Positions 45,247 to 54,266 of a stretch of 64,000 nucleotides of DNA are shown in pieces. The first letter of the stretch is position 1. Each line of letters starts with the position of its first letter. The DNA is taken from the NCBI RefSeq assembly GCF_023078475.1, contig NZ_CP095741.1, positions 3,100,001-3,164,000 on the forward strand, read 5' to 3'. The position numbers and the translations under genes were made by a program. This stretch comes from Luteibacter aegosomaticola (GTDB taxonomy: Bacteria; Pseudomonadota; Gammaproteobacteria; Xanthomonadales; Rhodanobacteraceae). The notes under the pieces were generated by a model. The model made no database searches. It had not been told where the DNA came from and saw only the letters and a program-made list of their open reading frames with translations.

Positions 45247-45576
45247 TCACTTCAAAAGCATATAGGCCGCATACAGCAACAGCAGCACTGCGGACCACTC
45301 CAACGGCATCCCGAGAAAGGTATGCGGTTCGCGCTTCTGCACCACCATGCCGGTGTCCGGGTAGGTGTGGAACAGCGCCTCCTTGCGGTTCACCTTGCGG
45401 CCGATCAGCCACACGATGACGGCGCTGACGAGCAACGCAAGGGGAGGCACGACATGGTGCGAAGAGTAATAGCCCTGCCCCATGACCCCGTCGATACAGA
45501 ACTGGGCCGCGATAAGGACGGCGATGGGCACGATGAGCGCGAGGCAGCCAGCGCCCCGCCAGGCAAAGAACAGCAC
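45247..45576 (-). CDS. Small inner-membrane hypothetical protein
   Basis: A 109-residue protein with three hydrophobic segments (GCLALIVPIAVLIAAQF; PPLALLVSAVIVWLIG; AVLLLLYAAYMLLK) and a polar loop (KVNRKEALFHTYPDTGMVVQ). It starts 10 bp after the stop of a 45-codon membrane gene on the same strand. No family recognised. The 190 bp beyond its end (45058-45246) show no gene. Confidence 0.65.
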   Translation of the reverse strand: MLFFAWRGAGCLALIVPIAVLIAAQFCIDGVMGQGYYSSHHVVPPLALLVSAVIVWLIGRKVNRKEALFHTYPDTGMVVQKREPHTFLGMPLEWSAVLLLLYAAYMLLK

Positions 45577-45586
45577 GCCCGCCCCC

Positions 45587-45724
45587 TTAGAGCGCTTGCA
45601 GCAGGTAGTGCGCGATACCCCAGGCGATGGCGGCGAGCACGGTGCTCTTCACCATCAGATCGGCCCGGCGGGCGTGGAGGGCGATGGCGCGCGGTTCGCG
45701 CGAGGGGTTGGGCTGCTGCGGCAT
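45587..45724 (-). CDS. 45-residue single-span membrane protein
   Basis: Start ATG at 45724, stop TAA at 45587. It has a basic N-terminus (REPRAIALHARRADLM) and one hydrophobic helix (STVLAAIAWGIAHYLLQAL). It is too short for most gene finders, but its placement 10 bp before the next membrane gene and its codon usage support it. The pair probably forms a small membrane operon. Confidence 0.55.
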   Translation of the reverse strand: MPQQPNPSREPRAIALHARRADLMVKSTVLAAIAWGIAHYLLQAL

Positions 45725-45832
45725 GGCACGGTCCTTCGGGGATTTAGAGTCTCCCGAGGCTTAACGGCCATCCGGCTAGGCGCTTTAGCCCTGAAACGTG
45801 AAGACCCCGCTCGCAGTACCATAGAGGGCTAG

Positions 45833-46702
<870 letters not shown>

Positions 46703-46711
46703 CGCGAGACC

Positions 46712-48292
46712 TCAGGCGCTCGCTTGCCGGGCGCACCGTTCCAGCGACAGGAACGAGGCAAACGCCGACGAGGCCGGGTGCGACCGCGTCTCGGCGATCG
46801 TTTCCAGGAGCGCAAGGACCGCTCTCCGGTCAACCAGCCCCAGGTCGGCCAGCGCGCACTCACGCAGTTGGCCGGCAAGGCGGGGCGCGTGGGTCGCTAT
46901 CAGCGGCGGCAGCACGTTGGCAAAGGTCTCCTTGAGGTAGCCCTTCGGAAACACATCGCCGCCAAGGTGGCTTTCGAGGTAACGCCGCATCACCTCCCTG
47001 CCCTCGCGGCTGCTCCGTGGCAAGCGATGGCACAGGTACGCGAGGCGCGGATCGCTCAGCGGGTTGACCGGCCACTGGCCATGCTTGAGCAGGTCGGGGG
47101 CGCGGCATGCGCTGGCAAGCAACGACGTTACCGGCACCGGGCTGGCGGGCGCGTCGAAAAGCGGGCGGCTACGCGACGCGGCCAGCGCGCGTGGCGTCAG
47201 CAAGCCCTCCGCATAGCTGCGGGCATCGCGTGCCCATAGCGGCCCTTTGGCAGCGCCGGCGGAAACTTCATCGAGGTACGCCGGGAAAAGCTCATCTCCA
47301 CCTATGCCCGTGAAGAGTGTATGGCGGCCTTTGTCGCGCGCGGATGCCCACAAGGCCGAGCAGGCCTCGAGGTAGAACTCGCGGCAGAACCCGTAAGTCT
47401 CGTGCGGCGCATCCAGATCGAGGCCGGGCGGCAGTGCCGAGATATCCACCGTATGGTCGGCAAGGCCAAGGCGCTCCGCGATAAACCTGCGCCTCTGCAC
47501 TTGCGGCCCGCGTACCTCGCCGTCGAGAAGGATACCCTTGCTATCGATATCTCCGTGCAGCTGCGCAAGCGCGACGGCAACGGTCGCCGAATCCATGCCG
47601 CCGCTGAGTTCGAGGGACACACTGCCTTCGGCCCACGGACGCGACGAAACGGCACTCGCAAGCGCTTCAGCAAAGCGCGGCAACCTATCCTCACCGTCGT
47701 CCTCGGTGGGCGCGCCATCTGCCATGGGCTCGGGGTAACGGAACCGTGCCCTGCCCGGCTCCACCTCCATCGCCGCGCGCTCGGTGAGCATGACAACGCC
47801 TGTGTACAGCTGCCTTGCCGCGTAGCTGGTATGCAAGGCGAGTTGGTGGCTCGCCACTTCCGTATCGATCATCGCCGGGCGGTCAGCGAAATCCGCGGAA
47901 TCCCACGAGATGGAGACGTGGTCGTCGACCGCTGCGCAATACACCGGCGCCGACCCAATCACACCCGCGCGGATGCGAAGACGATGCCCTGCCTGGGCGC
48001 CTTCGACCATGATGTAGTCCAGGGGCCAGAGCAGGCATGCCTGGTGAAGCGCGTGAAACTCGCCGTCGTCGCGTACATCGACGATAGTGAGCGGGCTTGC
48101 GGAGTCCCGCGACGTGGCACCGGCCTGGCGCTCCCTGGTCACCATGAACCAGCGGCCGGATGCCCGAACAACGACCGTCTCAAGCATCGGGTGCGCATGC
48201 GGCGTGATGCGGCTCGCTCCGATAGCCAGCCTTGCTTCATGCCACGTGGGCGCGAACGCCACATCGGATAATGCGATCTCGGCCTTGATCAC
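46712..48292 (-). CDS. Asparagine-synthetase-like ATP-dependent amide ligase
   Basis: A 526-residue protein. The C-terminal half is the Asn-synthetase PP-loop domain: SLELSGGMDSATVAVAL (about residues 226-242), FTGIGGDELFPAY and YPKGY-like VFPKGYLKETF. The N-terminal half has the shape of the class II glutaminase domain, but no Cys follows the initiator Met, so it cannot use glutamine. This matches lasso-peptide macrolactam synthetases (McjC type) better than AsnB. GTG 48292 is 7 nt after AGGAG. Upstream lie a terminator hairpin and a 54-codon peptide gene. No McjB-type protease or exporter is near. Substrate unproven. Confidence 0.75.
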   Translation of the reverse strand: MIKAEIALSDVAFAPTWHEARLAIGASRITPHAHPMLETVVVRASGRWFMVTRERQAGATSRDSASPLTIVDVRDDGEFHALHQACLLWPLDYIMVEGAQAGHRLRIRAGVIGSAPVYCAAVDDHVSISWDSADFADRPAMIDTEVASHQLALHTSYAARQLYTGVVMLTERAAMEVEPGRARFRYPEPMADGAPTEDDGEDRLPRFAEALASAVSSRPWAEGSVSLELSGGMDSATVAVALAQLHGDIDSKGILLDGEVRGPQVQRRRFIAERLGLADHTVDISALPPGLDLDAPHETYGFCREFYLEACSALWASARDKGRHTLFTGIGGDELFPAYLDEVSAGAAKGPLWARDARSYAEGLLTPRALAASRSRPLFDAPASPVPVTSLLASACRAPDLLKHGQWPVNPLSDPRLAYLCHRLPRSSREGREVMRRYLESHLGGDVFPKGYLKETFANVLPPLIATHAPRLAGQLRECALADLGLVDRRAVLALLETIAETRSHPASSAFASFLSLERCARQASA

Positions 48293-48313
48293 CAACGAAC
48301 TCCTTTCATGAAA

Positions 48314-48339
48314 AAGCCGCCCCGGGAACGAGGCGGCTT
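48314..48339 (-). terminator. Attenuator/terminator between peptide gene and ligase gene
   Basis: On the minus strand AAGCCGCC (48332-48339) pairs with GGCGGCTT (48314-48321) and is followed by TTTTC. It lies after the peptide stop and 20 bp before the ligase start. This would make the peptide transcript abundant and let only part of transcription reach the ligase gene, a layout common in RiPP clusters. Confidence 0.75.
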
Positions 48340-48373
48340 CGGCGTTGCAGCGGATGGGGCAAGGCCCCGGGGC

Positions 48374-48538
48374 TCAGCCCCAATCGCCGCCGCTGTGCGT
48401 GGAACCGATGCGACCGATATCGCCCACATCGTCAATCTTCGGCGCCCACTTCATGGCCATCGTATTTGCCTGGATGGGACCATCCATCTGGACACCAAAA
48501 ACGTTGACGTCGTGCATCGGCTGTTCGCGCTTTTCCAT
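48374..48538 (-). CDS. RiPP-precursor-like 54-residue peptide
   Basis: A small gene opposite no other coding sequence. The peptide starts MEKREQPMHDVNVFGVQMDG. Its second half reads MKWAPKIDDVGDIGRIGSTH and ends SGGDWG. The stretch W-A-P-K-I-D-D-V-G-D-I resembles the lasso leader recognition motif YxxPxLxxxGxxxxL, here W for Y and I for L. The tail is rich in Gly and Ser with an Asp three from the end. No classic Thr at -2 followed by Gly can be placed to give a normal-sized lasso core, so the product is uncertain. It is followed by a terminator and the ligase gene. Confidence 0.6.
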   Translation of the reverse strand: MEKREQPMHDVNVFGVQMDGPIQANTMAMKWAPKIDDVGDIGRIGSTHSGGDWG

Positions 48539-48620
48539 GATAACGCTCCGAAGTTAGTAGGCCGCCCTACGCGGCGTCATCGACCGTAGCATAGGGAGAC
48601 CGGCGCGCGGCCCGCCAGGA

Positions 48621-49583
48621 CTATGCAATATCGGTAGTCATGACGACCTTGCCGATGGCTCCACGGCTTTCGAGGAACCGATGTGCCGCTGCGCCATCAT
48701 GCAGTGCGAATGTCGCCGCCAGCGTCGGTGTCAGCTCACCCTCGCGGATCAGCTTGAACAACGCGGCCGCACGCTCCCGGCGAATGGATGCACTCGTAAG
48801 CACATTCCACAGATCGCCGCCGGTGAGTGTCAGCGAACGGTCCATCAACAGACGAGGGTCGACGAAGTCCGGATCACCTGCAGCCATGCCGTAGAACACC
48901 ACGGTACCGCCGGTTCGCGTCGCGGCGAGGCTCTCACCCAACGTACGGCCGACGGAATCATAGGCGACGTGCACGCCCAACCCTTCCGTTGCTTCGTGCA
49001 CGCGCTTGACCAGGTGGTCGTAGCCGAGCGTGACATCCGCGCCTGCATCGCGCGCCGCCGCGCGCTTGGTGTCCGATGACGCCACGCCGATAACGCGGAC
49101 GCCTTTCGCCCGGAGCATCTGCACCAATAGCAACCCTACACCGCCCGCTGCCGCATGCACGAGCGCCACTTGCCCCGCCACAGGGCGCGAGCTATCGGTC
49201 ACCAGGTACTGCGCGGTCAAACCCTGCAACAGGACGGCGGCGGCTGTTTCATAGGTGATGTGATCAGGCAGCGGAATCAGCTTGTCTGCATCGACAACCA
49301 CCTTCCCCGCATTGGCATGTGGCATGTCGGCGAAACCGACGCGCGTGCCCGGTGGGAACGGGCCACCTTCGGAGACGACATCACCAGCCCCTTCGTACCC
49401 AAGGATCCACGGCGCCGCGCCCGCGAGATGGTACGTACCGTTACGACGGTACACGTCGGCGAAATTCAACCCCACGGCGCGCATGCGCACGAGCACCTGG
49501 CCCGGGCCGGGCACGGGATCAGCGATGTCCTCCCACTGCAGTACATCAGCGGCACCAAACTCGCGAAACACAAGAGCCTTCAT
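48621..49583 (-). CDS. Quinone oxidoreductase-like (zeta-crystallin) protein
   Basis: A 320-residue NADPH-dependent medium-chain reductase without structural zinc. The N-terminus is KALVFREFGAADVLQWEDI, a catalytic-domain motif is GLNFADVYRRNGTYH, and the Rossmann motif HAAAGGVGLLLVQMLRAKGV. The C-terminus is FLESRGAIGKVVM. The ATG at 49583 is preferred over Mets at 49658 and 49619 because the family starts MKA. It reduces quinones or enones; regulation unknown. Confidence 0.93.
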   Translation of the reverse strand: MKALVFREFGAADVLQWEDIADPVPGPGQVLVRMRAVGLNFADVYRRNGTYHLAGAAPWILGYEGAGDVVSEGGPFPPGTRVGFADMPHANAGKVVVDADKLIPLPDHITYETAAAVLLQGLTAQYLVTDSSRPVAGQVALVHAAAGGVGLLLVQMLRAKGVRVIGVASSDTKRAAARDAGADVTLGYDHLVKRVHEATEGLGVHVAYDSVGRTLGESLAATRTGGTVVFYGMAAGDPDFVDPRLLMDRSLTLTGGDLWNVLTSASIRRERAAALFKLIREGELTPTLAATFALHDGAAAHRFLESRGAIGKVVMTTDIA

Positions 49584-49700
49584 GGGAAATCCAGGAGCAA
49601 GCCAATCAATGGGCTCCATGATAAGCCCGCGAACAGGCAATGTTGAGGCAATGTTCACCCATCACCATGCGGCGCTTTCGAAACAGAGGCAGCCTGGTTG

Positions 49701-50468
49701 ATGGCACGTAAACTTATGCTCTGCGGTGTATCCGTACTCACGATGGCGTCGTGCTTCACGGCGCACGCGCAGGACCGCAGCGAGCAGGGCAAGCTCAGCC
49801 TTGGCCTGGGCGTGGCATGGAGCCCGAGCCCGTATCGCTCGTATGACAACAAGGCGTGGCCGCTCCCGGTGGCCAGCTACGAGGGCCAGCGTTTCTTCCT
49901 TCGCGGGCCGAGCTTCGGCGCCCGGCTGTGGAACTCGTCGTCCAGCGAACTGGCGGTGGCACTGTCACCCATCGGCAATCGCTTCCGGCACGAGGACAGC
50001 CGAAACTCACAGCTGCGCCAGCTCAAGGATCGCGACCTCTCCGCGCAGCTCGGCCTGCAGTGGCAGACGAAAGGCACCTGGGGCCGCGTCGCGCTCGCCG
50101 CGCAGAAGGAGGTCACCGGCCACGGCGGCGGCCACGTGTTCGATGCCAATTACTCGTATGCCATGCCCTTCGGCTCCGCCGTCGTCATCACCCCGATGGT
50201 CGGCGTGGCATACACGAGCAGCGCACTCAACGACTACTACTACGGCGTGAGCCGGAAAGAAGCGCTGCGCAGCGGCCTTCCTGCCTACCGTAGTGGTTCG
50301 TCATCCGCGCCATACGCCGGTGCATCGGCATTTATCAAACTGGGTGCGCGCTGGTCGGCCGTCGGTACGTTCCGCTACAGCCGCCTCGCTGACGAGATCA
50401 GTGACAGCCCCATGGTCCACGGCGACAGCACGGTTGGCTACTCCGCGGCACTGATGTACCGGTTCTGA
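49701..50468 (+). CDS. MipA/OmpV family outer-membrane protein
   Basis: A 255-residue beta-barrel precursor. The signal ends near CFTAHAQD. The barrel strands include LSLGLGVAWSPSPYRSYDNK, FFLRGPSFGARLWNSSSSEL and the end VGYSAALMYRF with terminal Phe, the outer-membrane insertion signal. Family members are scaffolds for murein enzymes or porin-like. A TTG lies one codon upstream. It precedes the siderophore receptor gene by about 145 bp. Confidence 0.87.
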   Translation: MARKLMLCGVSVLTMASCFTAHAQDRSEQGKLSLGLGVAWSPSPYRSYDNKAWPLPVASYEGQRFFLRGPSFGARLWNSSSSELAVALSPIGNRFRHEDSRNSQLRQLKDRDLSAQLGLQWQTKGTWGRVALAAQKEVTGHGGGHVFDANYSYAMPFGSAVVITPMVGVAYTSSALNDYYYGVSRKEALRSGLPAYRSGSSSAPYAGASAFIKLGARWSAVGTFRYSRLADEISDSPMVHGDSTVGYSAALMYRF

Positions 50469-50514
50469 TCGCGCGGCCGGTCGGCGAACACGCACGGCCG
50501 GCCTCGCATCTATT

Positions 50515-50529
50515 TGCGAATCGTTCGCA
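50515..50529. promoter_or_regulatory. Candidate Fur box before the siderophore receptor
   Basis: TGCGAA-TCG-TTCGCA is a perfect dyad that fits the 7-1-7 type Fur site in this GC-rich group (GCGAATnnTTCGCAT). It is followed by AAGGATAATCTC, with GATAAT as a possible -10. It lies about 85 bp before the receptor ATG; fur itself is at 17.7 kb. Confidence 0.6.
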
Positions 50530-50612
50530 TTCTAAGGATAATCTCAGGCTCACACGTAACGCCAAGCCATCCCTGCCCGGGTAGCCGGCCATCGACCACA
50601 AGGCCCCTACCC

Positions 50613-52757
50613 ATGGACTCTCAACTGTCCAGGCGCTCGCTTGCGCCTCGCGTTTCTGCCCTCTGCTTCGGCCTGGCACTGGCCCTGGCGCATACGGCCG
50701 CCGCCGCAGCGGACGCCGACAGCGAAGCGAAGAAGAAGCGTTCCGAGACGACCACCCTCGACAAGGTTGCCGTGCAGGCAACGACATTCGATGCAACGTC
50801 GTCGGGAAGCAAGATCGATATCCCGAACCTTGAAACCGCCCAGGCCGTCTCGGTGATCCCGCGCCAGCTGATCGATGACCAGGGCGTGCGCCGCCTGCCC
50901 GATGCGCTACGCAATGTCGCCGGCGTGTCGCGCAGTGATGTCTATGGTTTCTTCGACGGCTTCAATATCCGCGGTTTTGATGCCTCGCAGGGGGCGACGT
51001 ACCTGGATGGGCTAGCGCTGACCAATGAAATGGCCAGCACGGAACTGGGCGGTCTCGAGCGGATCGAAGTGGTCAAGGGGCCGGCCTCCGGGCTGTACGG
51101 CCAGGGCCCGCTGTCCGGGCTGGTGAACCTGATGAGCAAGCGGCCGCGCAACGACTCGTTCGTGGATGTCCGTGCGGCCGTCGGCACGGACGATTTCCGC
51201 GAACTGGGGGTCGACGCAAATACCCCGCTCTCGAAGGACGGCCATTGGCTCGGACGCCTGAATATCATCCGCCGCGAGCAGGACTACTTCGTCGACGGTT
51301 CGGACGCCAAGCGTACGTATATCGCGCCAGCCCTCACCTGGGCACCGAGCTCCGACACGACCTGGACCTTCCTCGGCACGTACCAGCGCGATCGCATGCA
51401 TCCCTGGTCGCCCACCACCGCCTACGGCACGCTGCTGTACAACCCGAACGGCCGCCTCCCACGCAGCCGCGCCGTGAACGACACGGACTATCCGGCGGAG
51501 CAGGCGCGCGATCTGAAGGCCATCGGCTGGCAGCTCGACCAGCGCCTTAACGACTGGCTTTCATTCCATCAAGGCGTGCGCTACGAGGATTTCCACAACA
51601 CATGGGACCACTGGCTATTTGCCAGCGGCCTTCATGAAGACGACATGCGGACGCTCGACCGCTTCTACTACGGCCCCTACAACGAACATGGGCACGCGCT
51701 GCGCATCGACAACAACCTGACGATGACCGGCAGCACAGGTGCCATCGAGCATGAGGTTCTGGTCGGCGTCGATTTCGCGCGGCGCATGAACAGCTGGTCC
51801 AATAACTTCGACTACGGACCCTACCCGGTCGATATCTACGCGCCGCAATACGGAATCGTCCCGGCGCCCGTGAATCTCGACATCACCCACTCGCGCGGCG
51901 ACACCAAGCAGCTGGGCTGGTACGTGCAGGACCACGCCAAATGGGGCAAATGGACAGCCACGTTCGGCGCGCGCATCGATAAGGCACGGACAGGCACTGG
52001 CGAGGACCAGGTCTCCGACACGGCAATCAGCCCACGCGTCGGCCTCACTTATGCGATCAGTGAGAGCGCCGCGTGGTACGCGAACTGGTCGAAGTCATTC
52101 AACCCGCAGGGCGGCTATCCGCGTTGGGACGGCGGCAATGTGCCGCCGGAGCGTGGCCGTGACATCGAGACCGGCCTGAAGGTGCAATCCTCCGACGGCA
52201 GCCTGCACGGCATGGTCACCGCGTTCCAGCTCACTCGCCAGAACGTGGCGACCGAGGATTTCGAACACCCGAATTTCTACGTGGTGACCGGCGAGCAGCG
52301 CAGCCGGGGTCTCGAACTGGAAGGTGGCATCCACCCTACGGCAGGCCTGGATATCACCCTCGCCTACGCGTGGACCAAGGCTCAGATTACCAAGGACAAC
52401 ACGCTGCCGACGGGCGTGCGTCTGGCGGGTATTCCGCGACACAACGCAAACCTGTGGGCGAAATACATGGTGCAGGCCGGCGCGCTGGCTGGCTGGGGCG
52501 TCGGCGGTGGCGTGACCTACCAGAGCAACGAGCTGGCCAGTAACTACGAGCCCACCGATCCCATTTACGGCAAGCCGTTCCTGATCAAGCCCTACACCTT
52601 GTTCGACGCGGCGGTTTACTACACACATGGCCCGTGGGATGCACAGGTCAACGTGCGCAACCTCTTCGACAGGAAGTACTTCGTCACGGCATCGAGCGAC
52701 CGCACCGCCTGGGGCACGCCGCGGAGCATCATGTTCGAAGTGGAACGGCACTTCTAG
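50613..52757 (+). CDS. TonB-dependent siderophore receptor
   Basis: A 714-residue outer-membrane receptor. The signal peptide ends near LAHTAAAAADA. The TonB-box region is TTLDKVAVQAT. The plug has NVAGVSRSDVYGFFDGFNIR, DASQGATYLDGLAL and RIEVVKGPASGLYGQGPLSG, then NLMSKRP, the hallmark of TIGR01783 ferric-siderophore receptors. The barrel ends RSIMFEVERHF with terminal Phe. The start at 50613 leaves a leader with the Fur box, so it is probably induced by iron starvation. The siderophore is unknown, and no biosynthesis genes are in view. Confidence 0.93.
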   Translation: MDSQLSRRSLAPRVSALCFGLALALAHTAAAAADADSEAKKKRSETTTLDKVAVQATTFDATSSGSKIDIPNLETAQAVSVIPRQLIDDQGVRRLPDALRNVAGVSRSDVYGFFDGFNIRGFDASQGATYLDGLALTNEMASTELGGLERIEVVKGPASGLYGQGPLSGLVNLMSKRPRNDSFVDVRAAVGTDDFRELGVDANTPLSKDGHWLGRLNIIRREQDYFVDGSDAKRTYIAPALTWAPSSDTTWTFLGTYQRDRMHPWSPTTAYGTLLYNPNGRLPRSRAVNDTDYPAEQARDLKAIGWQLDQRLNDWLSFHQGVRYEDFHNTWDHWLFASGLHEDDMRTLDRFYYGPYNEHGHALRIDNNLTMTGSTGAIEHEVLVGVDFARRMNSWSNNFDYGPYPVDIYAPQYGIVPAPVNLDITHSRGDTKQLGWYVQDHAKWGKWTATFGARIDKARTGTGEDQVSDTAISPRVGLTYAISESAAWYANWSKSFNPQGGYPRWDGGNVPPERGRDIETGLKVQSSDGSLHGMVTAFQLTRQNVATEDFEHPNFYVVTGEQRSRGLELEGGIHPTAGLDITLAYAWTKAQITKDNTLPTGVRLAGIPRHNANLWAKYMVQAGALAGWGVGGGVTYQSNELASNYEPTDPIYGKPFLIKPYTLFDAAVYYTHGPWDAQVNVRNLFDRKYFVTASSDRTAWGTPRSIMFEVERHF

Positions 52758-52762
52758 GCAAG

Positions 52763-53308
52763 TCAGCGCTCGTGGACGCGCCGGGCGGATACCGAAGGCC
52801 GCTCCGGCGACATCGGCGGGCGGGGGCCCGAACGGCTCCCGCCCCCCCGGTTGGGCATGGTGTCATGAAGGGCATCCCAGCCAAGCAAGGCCAACCCTAC
52901 CGTTCTCGGTACGGGCTTCTCGCCACTGCGGTAGTACGCGAGCATGCGTCGGCTCAGCCCAAGCTCATGCGCCGCCCGGTCCAGCGTAAAACCGTGGCGG
53001 TCCATCCATGCGATGACTTGCTGGTGGGAGAACTCGCCTTCCTGCTCAATCGCGCTAGCACGCAGGTTATCGCTGGCGAGACTGAGGCTGTCATCACCGC
53101 CGAAGATCACACCGCGCGACCATTCGTCGAGCGCCACGCGCTGGAAGAGGTCCCAATCCTGAAGAGGCGCGAGGGAACGCAGGCGACCCATCGCAGCGTT
53201 GAGATCCACGGTGCCTTCGTAGCCATCGCCGAACCCTAGGGAAAGCACACCAGGCTCGATGGCCTCGACGGACCGAAGCAAGAATTGTGGTTGATGAATG
53301 TGGGTCAT
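52763..53308 (-). CDS. DUF2442-HTH protein
   Basis: A 181-residue protein. The N-terminal part (about 10-95) matches DUF2442: FLLRSVEAIEPGVLSLGFGD, then GYEGTVDLNAAMGRL and the later ALDEWSRGVIFGGDDSLSLA. A helix-turn-helix follows at about 110-150 (DRHGFTLDRAAHELGLSRRM, then LAYYRSGEKPVP). The start overlaps the DUF4160 stop by 4 bp (ATGA). DUF4160/DUF2442 pairs are widespread, and a toxin-antitoxin-like role has been suggested but not shown. The HTH could provide autoregulation. Confidence 0.8.
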   Translation of the reverse strand: MTHIHQPQFLLRSVEAIEPGVLSLGFGDGYEGTVDLNAAMGRLRSLAPLQDWDLFQRVALDEWSRGVIFGGDDSLSLASDNLRASAIEQEGEFSHQQVIAWMDRHGFTLDRAAHELGLSRRMLAYYRSGEKPVPRTVGLALLGWDALHDTMPNRGGGSRSGPRPPMSPERPSVSARRVHER

Positions 53309-53535
53309 GAGTTCAGCTCCTGCCAGGTATCGAACAACTCGCGTGCGTTGCGCTTCGCCCACGCCAGGGGCTCGACGATGTCTCGGGCGGAAAGCGTACC
53401 CGCCAGGATGGTGAAGCCCGCGAGCTTCACGACGGCCTCGCGCCCGTCGCTACCCCTGACGTGGAAATGCGGTGGTGGATGGTCGTTGGCGTACATACAA
53501 ATCGTGGAACGGGTAAAGCGCATGATGGCGGGCAA
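53305..53535 (-). CDS. DUF4160 domain protein
   Basis: A 76-residue protein with the family signature ICMYANDHPPPHFHVRGSDG, then REAVVKLAGFTILAGTLSAR and WAKRNARELFDTWQELN. The HPPPHFH cluster may bind metal. It is the first gene of the pair with the DUF2442-HTH gene. Confidence 0.85.
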   Translation of the reverse strand: MPAIMRFTRSTICMYANDHPPPHFHVRGSDGREAVVKLAGFTILAGTLSARDIVEPLAWAKRNARELFDTWQELNS

Positions 53536-53701
53536 TGCAGGATCCTACTTATGACGCCCCGTCAGTGCAACCATTGCACCGCATATGGCAGGAGACAGGA
53601 TCGTATGCGCTGGTCGCGAGGCGCTCCATCGGCGCTCGCCCAAGGTCGTGTAGGCCCTCCACTAGTCCTCACGTAGGCGCATCACCACAATTCCATCGGC
53701 C

Positions 53702-53707
53702 TACAAT
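53702..53707 (+). promoter_or_regulatory. -10-like box of the 134-residue secreted protein gene
   Basis: TACAAT is 32 bp before the ATG at 53739; no -35 recognised. It lies inside an in-frame extension reaching back to 53535, which favours the later start. Confidence 0.35.
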
Positions 53708-53738
53708 GATGGCGTCCCCACTCCCCTCGGTGACCGCC

Positions 53739-54143
53739 ATGTCGACCCCCACCCGCCTCCTGCTTTCGGTGGCTATCGCCGCCCTCGCCACCAGCCCCGC
53801 CTGGGCACGCAAGGACGATCCTGCCGCCCAACTCGCGAAGATCACCGAGGGTCGCGTGGCCGGCCCCGCGCAGCAATGCATCGACCTGCCACAGGTGAGC
53901 AATACCCAGGTCATCGACAAGACGACCATCGCCTACCGGATCGGTGCGACTTACTACGTCAACCAGCCCCGCTCAGGCGCGGAAGCACTGAATTCAGACG
54001 ACCTGATGGTGACTAAGACCTTCGGCGCCCAGTTGTGCGCACTGGACTCCATCAGGATGGTGGACCGGTACGGCGGCGGTCTTCGCGGCTTCGTGGTCCT
54101 CGGACCGTTCGTGCCGTACAAGCCCGCACCGAAAGACCACTGA
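53739..54143 (+). CDS. Secreted hypothetical protein
   Basis: A 134-residue precursor. The signal ends near ATSPAWARKDD. The mature part contains CIDLPQVSNTQVIDKTTIAY, then RIGATYYVNQPRSGAEAL and LCALDSIRMVDRYGGGLRGF. Two Cys probably form a disulfide. Similar small exported proteins are frequent in this order; function unknown. Confidence 0.75.
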   Translation: MSTPTRLLLSVAIAALATSPAWARKDDPAAQLAKITEGRVAGPAQQCIDLPQVSNTQVIDKTTIAYRIGATYYVNQPRSGAEALNSDDLMVTKTFGAQLCALDSIRMVDRYGGGLRGFVVLGPFVPYKPAPKDH

Positions 54144-54266
54144 GCCCGGCGGCAGCGGTGCCCTGCCACGCCGCTGTCACAAACGCACACATTTGCAAAT
54201 ATACCCAAATTACCCCACGCTTCGGCGGCGGCCTACGTCGCATGCCGAAGACCATGGGAGATGGGG

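Noticed and set aside
48314..48538. Classical lasso peptide with Gly1 and a ring acid at position 7-9
   Set aside because: The only Gly-to-Asp spacing that fits (GSTHSGGD) leaves a two-residue tail, too short to thread; the motif with Thr at -2 is also absent.
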